A stretch of 64,000 nt of DNA, taken from NCBI RefSeq assembly GCF_020883455.1, contig NZ_CP086615.1, forward strand, positions 1,674,001 through 1,738,000, in the 5' to 3' direction. The notes under the pieces were generated by a model. It was not told the DNA's origin. It searched no databases and saw nothing but the letters and a program-made list of their open reading frames with translations. Every line of letters begins with the position of its first letter. Positions within the stretch are counted from its first letter, which is position 1. This stretch comes from Spiribacter halobius (lineage in GTDB: Bacteria > Pseudomonadota > Gammaproteobacteria > Nitrococcales > Nitrococcaceae). This document shows, in pieces, positions 21,055 to 28,722 of this stretch. The position numbers and the translations under genes are program-made.

Positions 21055-21726
21055 TCAGGCGGGCTGGTCCTTCAGCACCACCCGGCCATCGGCGCCGAGG
21101 ACCCGGCGCTGGAGCCAGGTGAGCAGGAGGCCGTAGGCGGGGACGAACAGCAGCAGGCTGATGGCGATCTTCGAGGCATAGTCGACCAGGGCGATCTCCG
21201 GCCAGTTGGCGGCCATGAACGGGTCGGGGCTGCGGTGGAAGGCGAGGCCGAAGAACGCCAGCGTGTCGGCGGCGTTGCCGAACACCGTCGAGACCGCCGG
21301 CGCCACCCACCAGCGGGCCGCCCGGCGCAGGCGCTCGAACACGTGGATGTCCAGCAGCTGGCCGAGCACGTAGGCGAGGAAGCTGGCCGCGGCGATGCGG
21401 CCAACGAAGGCATTGGCCGCGGCCAGGGACTCCAGCCCCTGGAAGGCGCCCTGCTGGAACAGCACGCCGAAAACGTAGGAGACGATCAGCGCCGGACCCA
21501 TCGCCACCAGAATGATCCGCCGCGCCGCCGCCTGGCCGAAGGTGCGCACCGTGAGGTCCGTGGCGAGGAAGATGAACGGGAACGAAAACGCCCCCCAGGT
21601 CGTATGCACGCCCAGCAGCTCGATGGGCAGCTGCACGAGATAGTTGCTCGCCGCGATGATCGCGATGTGCGCGCCGGCGAGGGCCAGCAGGGCGCGGCGG
21701 TATTGGCTGGGGGTGATCGTGCGCAT
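21055..21726 (-). CDS. yhhQ: Queuosine precursor transporter, YhhQ/DUF165 family
   Basis: A 223-residue membrane protein with about six transmembrane helices, the length of E. coli YhhQ (221), which imports 7-cyano-7-deazaguanine or related queuosine precursors. Recognisable segments are AASNYLVQLPIELLG, TWGAFSFPFIFLATDLTVR with the conserved TDL, AASFLAYVLGQLLDIHVFERLRR (in part) and VFGNAADTLAFFGLAF. No preQ1 riboswitch was recognised upstream; that gap instead holds an iterated inverted repeat. Confidence 0.9.
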   Translation of the reverse strand: MRTITPSQYRRALLALAGAHIAIIAASNYLVQLPIELLGVHTTWGAFSFPFIFLATDLTVRTFGQAAARRIILVAMGPALIVSYVFGVLFQQGAFQGLESLAAANAFVGRIAAASFLAYVLGQLLDIHVFERLRRAARWWVAPAVSTVFGNAADTLAFFGLAFHRSPDPFMAANWPEIALVDYASKIAISLLLFVPAYGLLLTWLQRRVLGADGRVVLKDQPA

Positions 21727-22086
21727 TCGGGTAGTCAGTGAAGTTTCGGGTTTCGGGGTGACATTTTCGAGTTTCGGGTTCGAGGCTCAAAGTTCAGCGC
21801 CTTCGAGCCCGATCGTCCGGTGCTGCCGCCCTGGGTGCGTTGAAGCCGAACCTTAAACCTTAAACGCGAAACCCGAAACTCCACGTACTGCTCCGACGCA
21901 CCCGCAAGACGCCCGCCCACCAAGGCCCGAAAGCGGCCAGCGCCACGCAGAGCTAGAGGCAGCTTGCGAAACGGGACACCAGGGAATCGCTGATCAGCTT
22001 CCTCTACTGGGGTTCAGGTTCCTGCGCATGGGCGCGACCGGGCTGACGGCGCAGGCCGACAGGCGGTGCGTACCCAGGAATCGGAA
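21727..22086. other. yhhQ-azlD intergenic region
   Basis: This 360-bp gap contains the iterated TTTCGGG repeats (21743-21880) and about 200 bp downstream of azlD in which I see no gene, tRNA or clear terminator. Confidence 0.55.
21743..21880. repeat. Inverted repeat of GTTTCGGGTTTCG iterations
   Basis: GTTTCGGGTTTCG at 21743-21755 and the reverse orientation CGAAACCCGAAACT at 21867-21880 flank further copies (GAGTTTCGGGTTCGAGG at about 21769) and a tandem CCTTAAACCTTAAAC. The arrangement, short iterated motif in inverted arms around an unrelated centre, parallels the repeat at 5713-5826 although the motif differs. Confidence 0.75.
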
Positions 22087-22416
22087 TCAGTGGGTTAGCA
22101 GTCTGAGCAGCACCATGAACGTGGCCGTCCCCGCGCCGATGCTCAGCAGGGCGTGGCCGCGCCAGAGGTGCAGTCCGGCGGTGACGGCGATGGCGGCCAG
22201 GTGGTGGAGCCCGAAGGGCGCGCTGGTGAAGGCGACATCCTTCAGCGTGTAGATCACCAGCAGCAGCATCACCGCGGCGGGCAGGTAGCGCCCGAGATAC
22301 TGCAGCAGCGGGTGATCGGCATGGCGGCCGAGCAGCACGAAGGGCGCGGCCCGCGTGGTGAAGGTGGCAAGCGCCATGATGACGATCGCCGCGCTCAGGT
22401 AGCCGAGCTCACCCAT
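22087..22416 (-). CDS. azlD: AzlD family branched-chain amino acid transport subunit
   Basis: A 109-residue hydrophobic protein with three to four helices. VIMALATFTTRAAPFVLLGR and YLPAAVMLLLVIYTLKD are AzlD hallmarks. AzlD is the small partner of AzlC in branched-chain amino acid (including azaleucine) export. The ATG at 22416 has a strong GGAGGAAGG site and overlaps the end of azlC by 22 nt, so the pair is coupled. Confidence 0.92.
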   Translation of the reverse strand: MGELGYLSAAIVIMALATFTTRAAPFVLLGRHADHPLLQYLGRYLPAAVMLLLVIYTLKDVAFTSAPFGLHHLAAIAVTAGLHLWRGHALLSIGAGTATFMVLLRLLTH

Positions 22417-23096
22417 GCCTTCCTCCGTGGGTCCAGCAGAATGAGCGTGGTGGCGATGGCGAGCCCCGCGAGCAGCAGGTGTTCCGTCCCCACCACGCCG
22501 ATGGCCAGCGCCGCCGCCGCCACCGCCACGGCGAACGGCCGCAGGTCCCGGATCGCACGGTACTGCTCGATGGCGAGGACGACGAACAGGGCGGTCAGCG
22601 CGAAGTCCAGCCCCGCGGTGTCGAGGGCAAAGCCGGTGCCGAGCAGGGCGCCGAGGGTGGAGCCGAGCACCCACCAGAGCTGGTTGCAGGCGGCGATCCA
22701 GGCGCGGAAACGCGTTGCATCCACTGCCGCGGGCGGCTCCACCCCGGACAGCAGCGAGTAGGTCTCGTCGGTCAGCGCGAAGATGAGATACAGCCGGGCG
22801 AGCCCCCGCCGCGGGAAGCGCGCGGCGAGGCTGAGGCCGAAGAAGGCATGGCGGGCGTTCAGCGCCAGCGTCGTGATACCGATCTCGAGCAGGCCGGCGC
22901 CGCCGCCGAGCAGCCCGACGGCCAGGAACTGCGCCGCACCGGCGAAAACCAGCACGCTCATCAGGGTGGCGAAGGGCCATGGGTACCCCAGCTCCACGAA
23001 GAGCACGCCGAAAGCCATGCCGAGCGGCACATAGCCGAACAGCACGGGCAGGCTCGCTCTCAGGGCGGGACGCAGGGCCGGGTCGGAAAACGCCAT
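22395..23096 (-). CDS. azlC: AzlC family branched-chain amino acid exporter
   Basis: A 233-residue integral membrane protein. SLPVLFGYVPLGMAFGVLF, LVFAGAAQFLAVGLL, LNARHAFFGLSLAARF and FALTDETYSLL are the conserved AzlC segments, corresponding to the large subunit of the YgaZH/AzlCD exporters. The upstream 204-bp gap to lexA shows no obvious regulatory gene, in contrast to many azlCD operons that sit beside an Lrp/AsnC regulator. Confidence 0.94.
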   Translation of the reverse strand: MAFSDPALRPALRASLPVLFGYVPLGMAFGVLFVELGYPWPFATLMSVLVFAGAAQFLAVGLLGGGAGLLEIGITTLALNARHAFFGLSLAARFPRRGLARLYLIFALTDETYSLLSGVEPPAAVDATRFRAWIAACNQLWWVLGSTLGALLGTGFALDTAGLDFALTALFVVLAIEQYRAIRDLRPFAVAVAAAALAIGVVGTEHLLLAGLAIATTLILLDPRRKAWVSSAT

Positions 23097-23300
23097 GAGC
23101 TCGGGTTGCTGCTTGTCCGGGGAGGCGGGAGATTAGCGCAAGCGGGCTGCCATTGTCTTTCACCTGCCGGCCGGCCGAATCGCCTCGCAGTGAGGCCGCC
23201 TCGCTCGGAAGCGTTCTACGGCGCAGACTCCCAGGGCGGGTTGGCGTAGCGGCCGGGCCTGGACCGGTACAGTGCCCTGCGGCATGGCCACCGGCAGCGC

Positions 23301-23900
23301 TCAGTAGCGGCGCATCTGCCCGACGACGACGCCCTGGACGGTGATTCGGGTCGGGTGGTAACGCTGAGGCTCGTGGGCGGCGTTGGCCGGATACAGGATC
23401 ACGCAATCCGGGCGCTGCTCGATGCGCTTCAGCGTCGCGCTCTCGCCGTCCACCAGGGCCACGACGATCTCGCCGTTGCGGGCCTGCTCCCGGTGTTCCA
23501 CCACGATGCGGTCACCATCCAGGATGCCCTCGTCCGCCATCGAGTCCCCGCGCACCTCGAGCACGTAGCAGCGCCCGCGCCCCCGCAGCCACGATGGCAC
23601 GGCGACCTGCTCGCTATCGGCCACCGCCTCGATGGGCCGGCCGGCGGCGATGCGGCCGAGGAGGGGCAGCGTGTCCGCGTCTTCCATCGCGGTCTCGGTC
23701 AGGTGCACGCCGCGGTGTTGCCCGGCCATGGGTTGCACCAGCCCGGCATCCACGAGCGCCTGCACGTGGCGGTGCAACGAGCCGCGGGAGCGCATGCCGA
23801 GGCGACGGCAGAGCTCGTCGAGGCTCGGGGCCTGGCCCTCCCGGGCACAGTCGCGGAGCGCCTCGAGGACTTCGCGCTGCCGGGGCGTGAGTGGCGGCAT
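23301..23900 (-). CDS. lexA: LexA repressor with atypical recognition helix
   Basis: A 199-residue SOS repressor. The autocleavage machinery is complete: scissile bond A86-G87 (GRIAAGRP), nucleophile S120 (VRGDSMADEGI) and K158 (SATLKRI), all close to the E. coli positions. The DNA-binding domain differs: the recognition helix reads RSRGSLHRHVQAL, whereas E. coli has RSPNAAEEHLKAL; the GSLHR pattern is closer to the SGIHRL of alphaproteobacterial LexA. This suggests a different operator. A GTTC-N7-GTTC direct repeat, the alphaproteobacterial SOS box, lies 15 bp upstream of the start. It is divergent from the mrfA-like helicase. Confidence 0.96.
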   Translation of the reverse strand: MPPLTPRQREVLEALRDCAREGQAPSLDELCRRLGMRSRGSLHRHVQALVDAGLVQPMAGQHRGVHLTETAMEDADTLPLLGRIAAGRPIEAVADSEQVAVPSWLRGRGRCYVLEVRGDSMADEGILDGDRIVVEHREQARNGEIVVALVDGESATLKRIEQRPDCVILYPANAAHEPQRYHPTRITVQGVVVGQMRRY

Positions 23901-23908
23901 AGGGGCGC

Positions 23909-23938
23909 TTGTTCGTTCTCGGTTGGTTCTCTATTCTA
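23909..23938. promoter_or_regulatory. lexA-mrfA divergent promoter with GTTC-N7-GTTC box
   Basis: GTTC at 23915-23918 and GTTC at 23926-23929 are separated by exactly 7 nt, with an extra GTTC directly before at 23911-23914. On the plus strand TTGTTC (23909-23914), 17 nt and TATTCT (23932-23937) could be the helicase promoter with the box in its spacer. On the minus strand TAGAAT (23938-23933) could be the lexA -10, placing the box over the lexA start site. A repressor bound here would control both genes. Confidence 0.6.
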
Positions 23939-24038
23939 GCGTTTTGGAGGGCTTCGATATACGTGGGGTCGGCCCTGAGTGCCCTCCCCGCGGCACGGCC
24001 TGCCGGCCGCCTGCGAGACCGCGTGGGCCAAACCGGAA

Positions 24039-26468
24039 ATGGCGGGGAAGGATATGGGCACTCCTGCAGAACGAATTCCGGAGACCACCGAAGACCCGGT
24101 GCGCCGGCTGGCGGCCCGTTTGCGCCGGCGCTATCGGGACCGCATCACCGGGGAGCTGGTGGTCCCCGCGCGGGAGGGGCGCTACGAGCCGCTGCCCGAC
24201 GGGCTCGAGCCGAAGCTGCGGGAGGCGTTGACGAGCCGCGGCGTGAGCCGGCTCTACAGCCACCAGCGGGCGGCCTGGGATAGCGTGCGCGCCGGGAGGC
24301 ATACGGTGATCGTCACGCCCACCGCCTCCGGCAAGACCCTCTGCTACAACCTGCCCGTGCTGCAGGACGCGCTCACTGAACGCAGCAAGGCCCTCTACCT
24401 GTTCCCCACCAAGGCCCTGTCCCAGGATCAGGTCGCCGAGCTCATGGAGCTGAACGAGGCCGGTGGCCTTGGCGTGCGCGCCTACACCTTTGATGGCGAT
24501 ACCCCGGGTGACGCCCGCAAGGCCGTGCGCACCAGGGGCGACATCATCGTCACCAACCCGGACATGCTGCACCAGGGCGTGCTGCCGCATCACACCAAGT
24601 GGGCGCAGTTCTTCGAGGGTCTGAAGTACGTCGTCATCGACGAGATGCACACCTACCGCGGCGTGTTCGGCTCCCACGTCGCCAACGTCATGCGCCGGCT
24701 GCGGCGCGTATGCCGCTTCTACGGCGCCGACCCGGTGTTCATCCTCTCCTCGGCGACCATCGCCAACCCGGCGGAGCTCGCGGCCGGGCTGGTGGGGGGC
24801 GAGGTCAGCCCGATCACCGAAAGCGGGGCGCCTGCGGGGGAGAAGCAGCTGCTGCTCTGGAACCCGCCGGTGATCAACGCCGACCTCGGGATCCGCGCCT
24901 CGGCACGCTCCCAGGCGACGCGCATCGCGCGCATGGCCGTGCGCGGCGGCCTGAAGACCATACTCTTCGCCCGCAGCCGGCTGATGGTGGAGGTGCTGAC
25001 CAAGTACCTTAAGGACGTCTTCGACAACGACCCGCGGCGGCCGGCGCGGGTCTCGGCCTATCGCGGCGGCTATCTGCCCACCGAGCGGCGCGGCACCGAG
25101 CGTGCACTGCGCGCGGGCGAGGTGGACTGCGTGATCAGCACCTCGGCGCTGGAACTCGGTGTGGACATCGGCAGCCTCGACGTCTGCGTGCTCACCGGCT
25201 ACCCCGGTACCATCGCCACCACCTGGCAGCGCCTGGGCCGGGCGGGGCGGCGCAACCGCCCGGCGCTGGGGGTGCTGGTGGCCTCCAGCGAGCCGCTGGA
25301 CCAGTACATCATCCGCAATCCGGAGTTCTTCCTCGGCGCCTCCCCGGAGTCGGCGCGCATCGACCCGGACCAGCTGCTGATTCTGCTCGATCATGTGCGC
25401 TGTGCCGCCTTCGAGCTGCCGTTCCAGGCCGGCGAGCGCTTCGGCGGCGAGCCCCTGGAGGAGCTGCTGGACTACCTCGAGCAGCAGGGCGTGCTGCACC
25501 GCGAGCAAGACACGTGGCACTGGACGGAGGACAGCTACCCGGCCAACAGCGTCAGCCTGCGCTCGGTGGCCGAGGGCAATTTCGTGGTGGTGGACGCCAC
25601 CGACGGCGGCAAGCGCATCATCGCCGAAGTGGACTACGCCAGCGCGCCGGAGACGATCTACGAGGGAGCGATCTATCTCGTCCAGTCGGCTCCCTACCAG
25701 GTGGAGCATCTGGACTGGGAGGGCCGCAAGGCCTACGTCCGCCAGACCCGGGCGGACTACTACACCGATGCCATCGACTACACCCGCCTGCGCATCCTCG
25801 AGCGCTTCGAGGGCCAGAGCGGCCGCGAGGCGGAGGCGGCGCGGGGCGAGGTGCATCTGGTGCGCCGCATCCCCGGCTACAAGAAGATCCGCTACTACAC
25901 CCACGAGAATATCGGCTACGGCCATATCGACCTGCCGGACCAGGAGATGCATACCACCGCGGTTTGGTGGCAGCTGCACCCGGAGGCGCTGGCGGCCGCC
26001 TTCCCGAGCCGTCAGCAGGCGCTGGACGGCTTTCTGGGCGCGGCCTATGCCCTGCATCACGTCGCCGCCATGCGGGTGATGTCCGAGCCGCAGGACCTCG
26101 GCCGGGCGGTGGGGGACGGCGACGCACGCTGGTTCGCCACCGCGGGGCCCGGCGGCCGCGGACAGCTGCGCACCCTGGACGGCGGCGAGCTCGATCCGGA
26201 TGCCGAGGCCCGGTTCCGGCCCGCGGTGTTCCTCTACGACAACTACCCGGGTGGGGTGGGGCTGTCCGCGCCGCTTTACGACCGGCGGGCGCTGGTGCTG
26301 CAGGACGCCCGCGATCTGGTGGCGGCCTGCGGCTGCGAGGCCGGCTGCCCGGCCTGCGTCGGGCCGATCCTGGCGGGGGAGGGGCAGCGCGGGTTCTCAC
26401 CCCGGCAGGCGGCCCTGACAGTGCTCGACCGATTGCTCGCCGATGAGCCGTCTCGCCGCCCGGCTTGA
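24039..26468 (+). CDS. mrfA: DEAD/DEAH-box helicase with DUF1998, MrfA (YprA)-like
   Basis: A superfamily 2 helicase of about 809 residues. Motif I is TPTASGKTLCYN, motif II (DEVH class variant) VVIDEMHTYRG, motif III LSSATIANP, and motif VI QRLGRAGRRNRP. The C-terminal DUF1998 region ends in a cysteine cluster, AACGCEAGCPACVGP, as in B. subtilis MrfA, which acts with the exonuclease MrfB in repair of mitomycin C lesions. The next gene encodes the MrfB-like protein with a 26-nt overlap. The start is uncertain: ATG at 24039 or 24054. Confidence 0.92.
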   Translation: MAGKDMGTPAERIPETTEDPVRRLAARLRRRYRDRITGELVVPAREGRYEPLPDGLEPKLREALTSRGVSRLYSHQRAAWDSVRAGRHTVIVTPTASGKTLCYNLPVLQDALTERSKALYLFPTKALSQDQVAELMELNEAGGLGVRAYTFDGDTPGDARKAVRTRGDIIVTNPDMLHQGVLPHHTKWAQFFEGLKYVVIDEMHTYRGVFGSHVANVMRRLRRVCRFYGADPVFILSSATIANPAELAAGLVGGEVSPITESGAPAGEKQLLLWNPPVINADLGIRASARSQATRIARMAVRGGLKTILFARSRLMVEVLTKYLKDVFDNDPRRPARVSAYRGGYLPTERRGTERALRAGEVDCVISTSALELGVDIGSLDVCVLTGYPGTIATTWQRLGRAGRRNRPALGVLVASSEPLDQYIIRNPEFFLGASPESARIDPDQLLILLDHVRCAAFELPFQAGERFGGEPLEELLDYLEQQGVLHREQDTWHWTEDSYPANSVSLRSVAEGNFVVVDATDGGKRIIAEVDYASAPETIYEGAIYLVQSAPYQVEHLDWEGRKAYVRQTRADYYTDAIDYTRLRILERFEGQSGREAEAARGEVHLVRRIPGYKKIRYYTHENIGYGHIDLPDQEMHTTAVWWQLHPEALAAAFPSRQQALDGFLGAAYALHHVAAMRVMSEPQDLGRAVGDGDARWFATAGPGGRGQLRTLDGGELDPDAEARFRPAVFLYDNYPGGVGLSAPLYDRRALVLQDARDLVAACGCEAGCPACVGPILAGEGQRGFSPRQAALTVLDRLLADEPSRRPA

Positions 26469-27642
26469 TGCCCTGCGCCGCGAGAGCGGCGCCGCGGCTG
26501 CGCCCGGCGCCGCGCCGGCGGGTGTCGCTGCGCGGCTGGAGCGCCTGGGCGCCGGCCGCCATGGGCGCGTGCCCGCGCCCCGGCACCTGGACGAGGCCGC
26601 GCTGGCGGCAGCCCTCGGCGCCGAGCGGCTCGCCCCAGGTTGCCTCCGGCGCGATCGTCATGTCGCCGTTTCTCCGCCCGCCGGACCGTTGCCAGGGCTG
26701 ACGGCAGGGGCGCAACGCGATGCCCTCTTCCTGGACACCGAGACCTCCGGCCTCGCCGGCGGGACGGGCACGGTGGCATGGATGACCGGTGTGGCCCGCT
26801 ACGAGGGCAATGGGCTCCTGATCCGGCAGTGGTTCCTGACCGGCTTCGCGGGCGAGGCGCCGATGCTGGCCGCCGTCGCCGAGGCCATTGCGGGTGCTGC
26901 GGTGGTGGTCACCTACAACGGCGGCAGCTTCGATCTGCCGCTGCTGCGCGACCGCTGCCGCCTGGTCCGTGGCGTGCCGCTTCCGGAGCCGGAGACACAC
27001 CGGGATCTGCTGCACGACGTGCGCCGGCTCTTCGCCCGCCGGTGGCCGGACTGCCGCCTGGCGAGCGCCGAGGCGCGGCTGCTGGGGGCCCCGCGCACGG
27101 CGGACCTGCCCGGCGCCGAGGCGCCCGGCGTCTGGCTCGGGCTGTTGCGGGGCGAGGCCTCGGTACCCGTTGCCGGCGTCCTCGACCACAATGCCGAGGA
27201 CGTGCGCAGCCTGGCCCGCATGCTGCCCGCGCTGGCGGCGGCCTACGCCGCACCGGCGGAGAGCGGTGCGGATGCCGCCGGCGCCGCCGGCGGCTGGTTG
27301 CGTGGCGGCGACCCCGACCGTGCCCGCTTCGCGCTGGAGCACTCGCGGGCGGAGCTCGATGCGCGCGCGCTGCACCGCCTCGCGAGTCTCTACCGGCGGG
27401 AGGGCCGCTGGGCGGATGCAGTGGCGTGCTGGGAGTCGCTGGCCGGCGCCGGCTGCCCGGAGGCGACGGAACGGCTGGCGAAGTACCACGAGCATGTGGC
27501 CCGGGATCCGGACCGTGCCCTGGCCCTGGCGCGCACCCTGCCGCCCGGCGAGGCCGCCGATCACCGGCGCCGGCGCCTGCAGCGGCGGCGCGAGACGCCG
27601 CGCAATCTGCCCCTGGATCTCGCGCCGCGCCCGCGGGAGTAA
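26443..27642 (+). CDS. mrfB: Ribonuclease H-like exonuclease, MrfB (YprB)-like
   Basis: A 399-residue protein with a DEDD-type 3'-5' exonuclease core: LFLDTETSGLAGG (about residue 95) supplies the first Asp and Glu, VVTYNGGSFDLPLL the next Asp, and VLDHNAEDVRSLARM the last Asp. The C-terminal part contains tetratricopeptide-like helices (ARALHRLASLYRREGRWADA), as in B. subtilis MrfB. It overlaps the helicase gene by 26 nt. Established work places the pair in a UvrABC-independent excision pathway for mitomycin damage; action in this organism is inferred. Confidence 0.88.
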   Translation: MSRLAARLDALRRESGAAAAPGAAPAGVAARLERLGAGRHGRVPAPRHLDEAALAAALGAERLAPGCLRRDRHVAVSPPAGPLPGLTAGAQRDALFLDTETSGLAGGTGTVAWMTGVARYEGNGLLIRQWFLTGFAGEAPMLAAVAEAIAGAAVVVTYNGGSFDLPLLRDRCRLVRGVPLPEPETHRDLLHDVRRLFARRWPDCRLASAEARLLGAPRTADLPGAEAPGVWLGLLRGEASVPVAGVLDHNAEDVRSLARMLPALAAAYAAPAESGADAAGAAGGWLRGGDPDRARFALEHSRAELDARALHRLASLYRREGRWADAVACWESLAGAGCPEATERLAKYHEHVARDPDRALALARTLPPGEAADHRRRRLQRRRETPRNLPLDLAPRPRE

Positions 27643-27689
27643 AACGGGGCCGAGCCCCCGGCACGGAGTGATACTGTCTGCGCATGGGC

Positions 27690-27871
27690 TAGCCCGCATA
27701 TCTCACCGATTCACGGCTGCGGGCGCGGATCTGGCGGACAATCCGGCGTTGCACTCGGCTCGGGTGCTCGACGTACTGTCAAGTACGCCTGCGCGCCCGA
27801 ACTCTCGCGCGCCTTGTCTTGCCCGCCATCTCCGCCCCCTCGCTGCGCGAATCGGTGAGATATGCGGGCTA
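27690..27871 (-). repeat. 182-bp palindromic element, family B, copy 1
   Basis: Terminal inverted repeats of 23 nt, beginning TAGCCCGCATATCTCACCGA, are perfect at both ends. The interior contains nested complementary segments and a central TACTGTCAAGTA-like dyad. It has the same length as the copy at 28541-28722 and the opposite orientation. There is no open reading frame, so it is a non-autonomous element or extragenic palindrome. It lies between the mrfB-like gene and the GST gene. Confidence 0.88.
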
Positions 27872-27895
27872 AATGCCGCCACGCCGGAGGACCCC

Positions 27896-28543
27896 ATGCT
27901 GCTCTACGACTGCCCCGGTGCCCCGAGCCCCCGCCGGGTGACGCTGTTCGCCGCGGAGAAGGGGATCGAGCTGCCGACGCGGCCCGTGGATCTGCGGGCC
28001 GGCGAGCACTTCGGCTCGGCGTTCCGCGCCATCAATCCGCGCTGCACGGTACCCGTGCTGGTGCTCGACGACGGCGAGGCGCTCTGCGAGAGCGAGGCCA
28101 TCTGTCGCTACCTCGAGGTTCTCCATCCTGAGCCGCCGCTCATGGGGACGGATGCCCTCGACCAGGCCCGGGTCACGGAGTGGCAGCGCCGGGTTGACGG
28201 CGAGGGCCTGCAGGCGATTGTCGAGGGCTTCCGCAACGCCGCTCCGGGCTTCCGTGACCGGGCGCTGCCGGGGCCCGAGCCGGTGGCGCAGATCCCGGCC
28301 CTGGCCGAGCGCGGGCGCAGCCGCTACCGGCGCTTTCTCGAGGTCCTGGAGGCACGGCTGGACGAGTCCGAGTGGCTGGCGGGCGCGGGCTTCAGCATCG
28401 CCGACATCACCGCCTTCGTCGCCGTCGAATTCGCCGAACGGGCGCTGCAGTCCCCGATCACCGAGGCCGGCCCGGCGGTGCGCCGCTGGCACGCGCGCCT
28501 GGCCGCGCGACCGGCCATCGCCGGTGAGCCAGCGCTTCGCTAG
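27896..28543 (+). CDS. Glutathione S-transferase family protein
   Basis: A 215-residue GST-fold protein. The N-terminal thioredoxin-like domain reads MLLYDCPGAPSPRRVTLFAA, with cis-proline motif RCTVPVLVLDD and the glutathione-binding ALCESEAICRYLE. The C-terminal helical domain contains LAGAGFSIADITAFVAVEF, the usual N-capping and D motif. A GCCGGAGG site precedes the ATG at 27896. Its stop codon TAG is the first three bases of the adjacent palindromic element. Substrate is unknown. Confidence 0.88.
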   Translation: MLLYDCPGAPSPRRVTLFAAEKGIELPTRPVDLRAGEHFGSAFRAINPRCTVPVLVLDDGEALCESEAICRYLEVLHPEPPLMGTDALDQARVTEWQRRVDGEGLQAIVEGFRNAAPGFRDRALPGPEPVAQIPALAERGRSRYRRFLEVLEARLDESEWLAGAGFSIADITAFVAVEFAERALQSPITEAGPAVRRWHARLAARPAIAGEPALR

Positions 28544-28722
28544 CCCGCATATCTCACCGATTCGCGAAGCGAGGGCGCGGAGATGGCGGGCAGGACAAGG
28601 CGCGGGAGAGTCCGGGCGCGCAGGCGTACTCGACAGTACGTCGAGCACCCGGGCCGAGCGCAACGCCGGACTGCCCGCCAGATCCGCGCCCGCAGCCGTG
28701 AATCGGTGAGATATGCGGGCTA
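28541..28722 (+). repeat. 182-bp palindromic element, family B, copy 2
   Basis: The same 23-nt terminal inverted repeats as copy 1 (TAGCCCGCATATCTCACCGA and following), in inverted orientation relative to it. The terminal TAG on each strand is the stop codon of the flanking gene: the GST gene on the left and hisC on the right, so the element fills the convergent gap exactly. The interior has GGCGGGCAG/CTGCCCGCC arms and the motifs CAAGGCGCGGGAG and GAGCGCAACGCCG. Confidence 0.9.

Noticed and set aside
26888..27895. A 551-residue frame fusing upstream sequence to the GST gene
   Set aside because: The upstream part overlaps the mrfB-like gene in another frame and the palindromic element; the GST motifs begin exactly at the ATG at 27896 with a good ribosome binding site.
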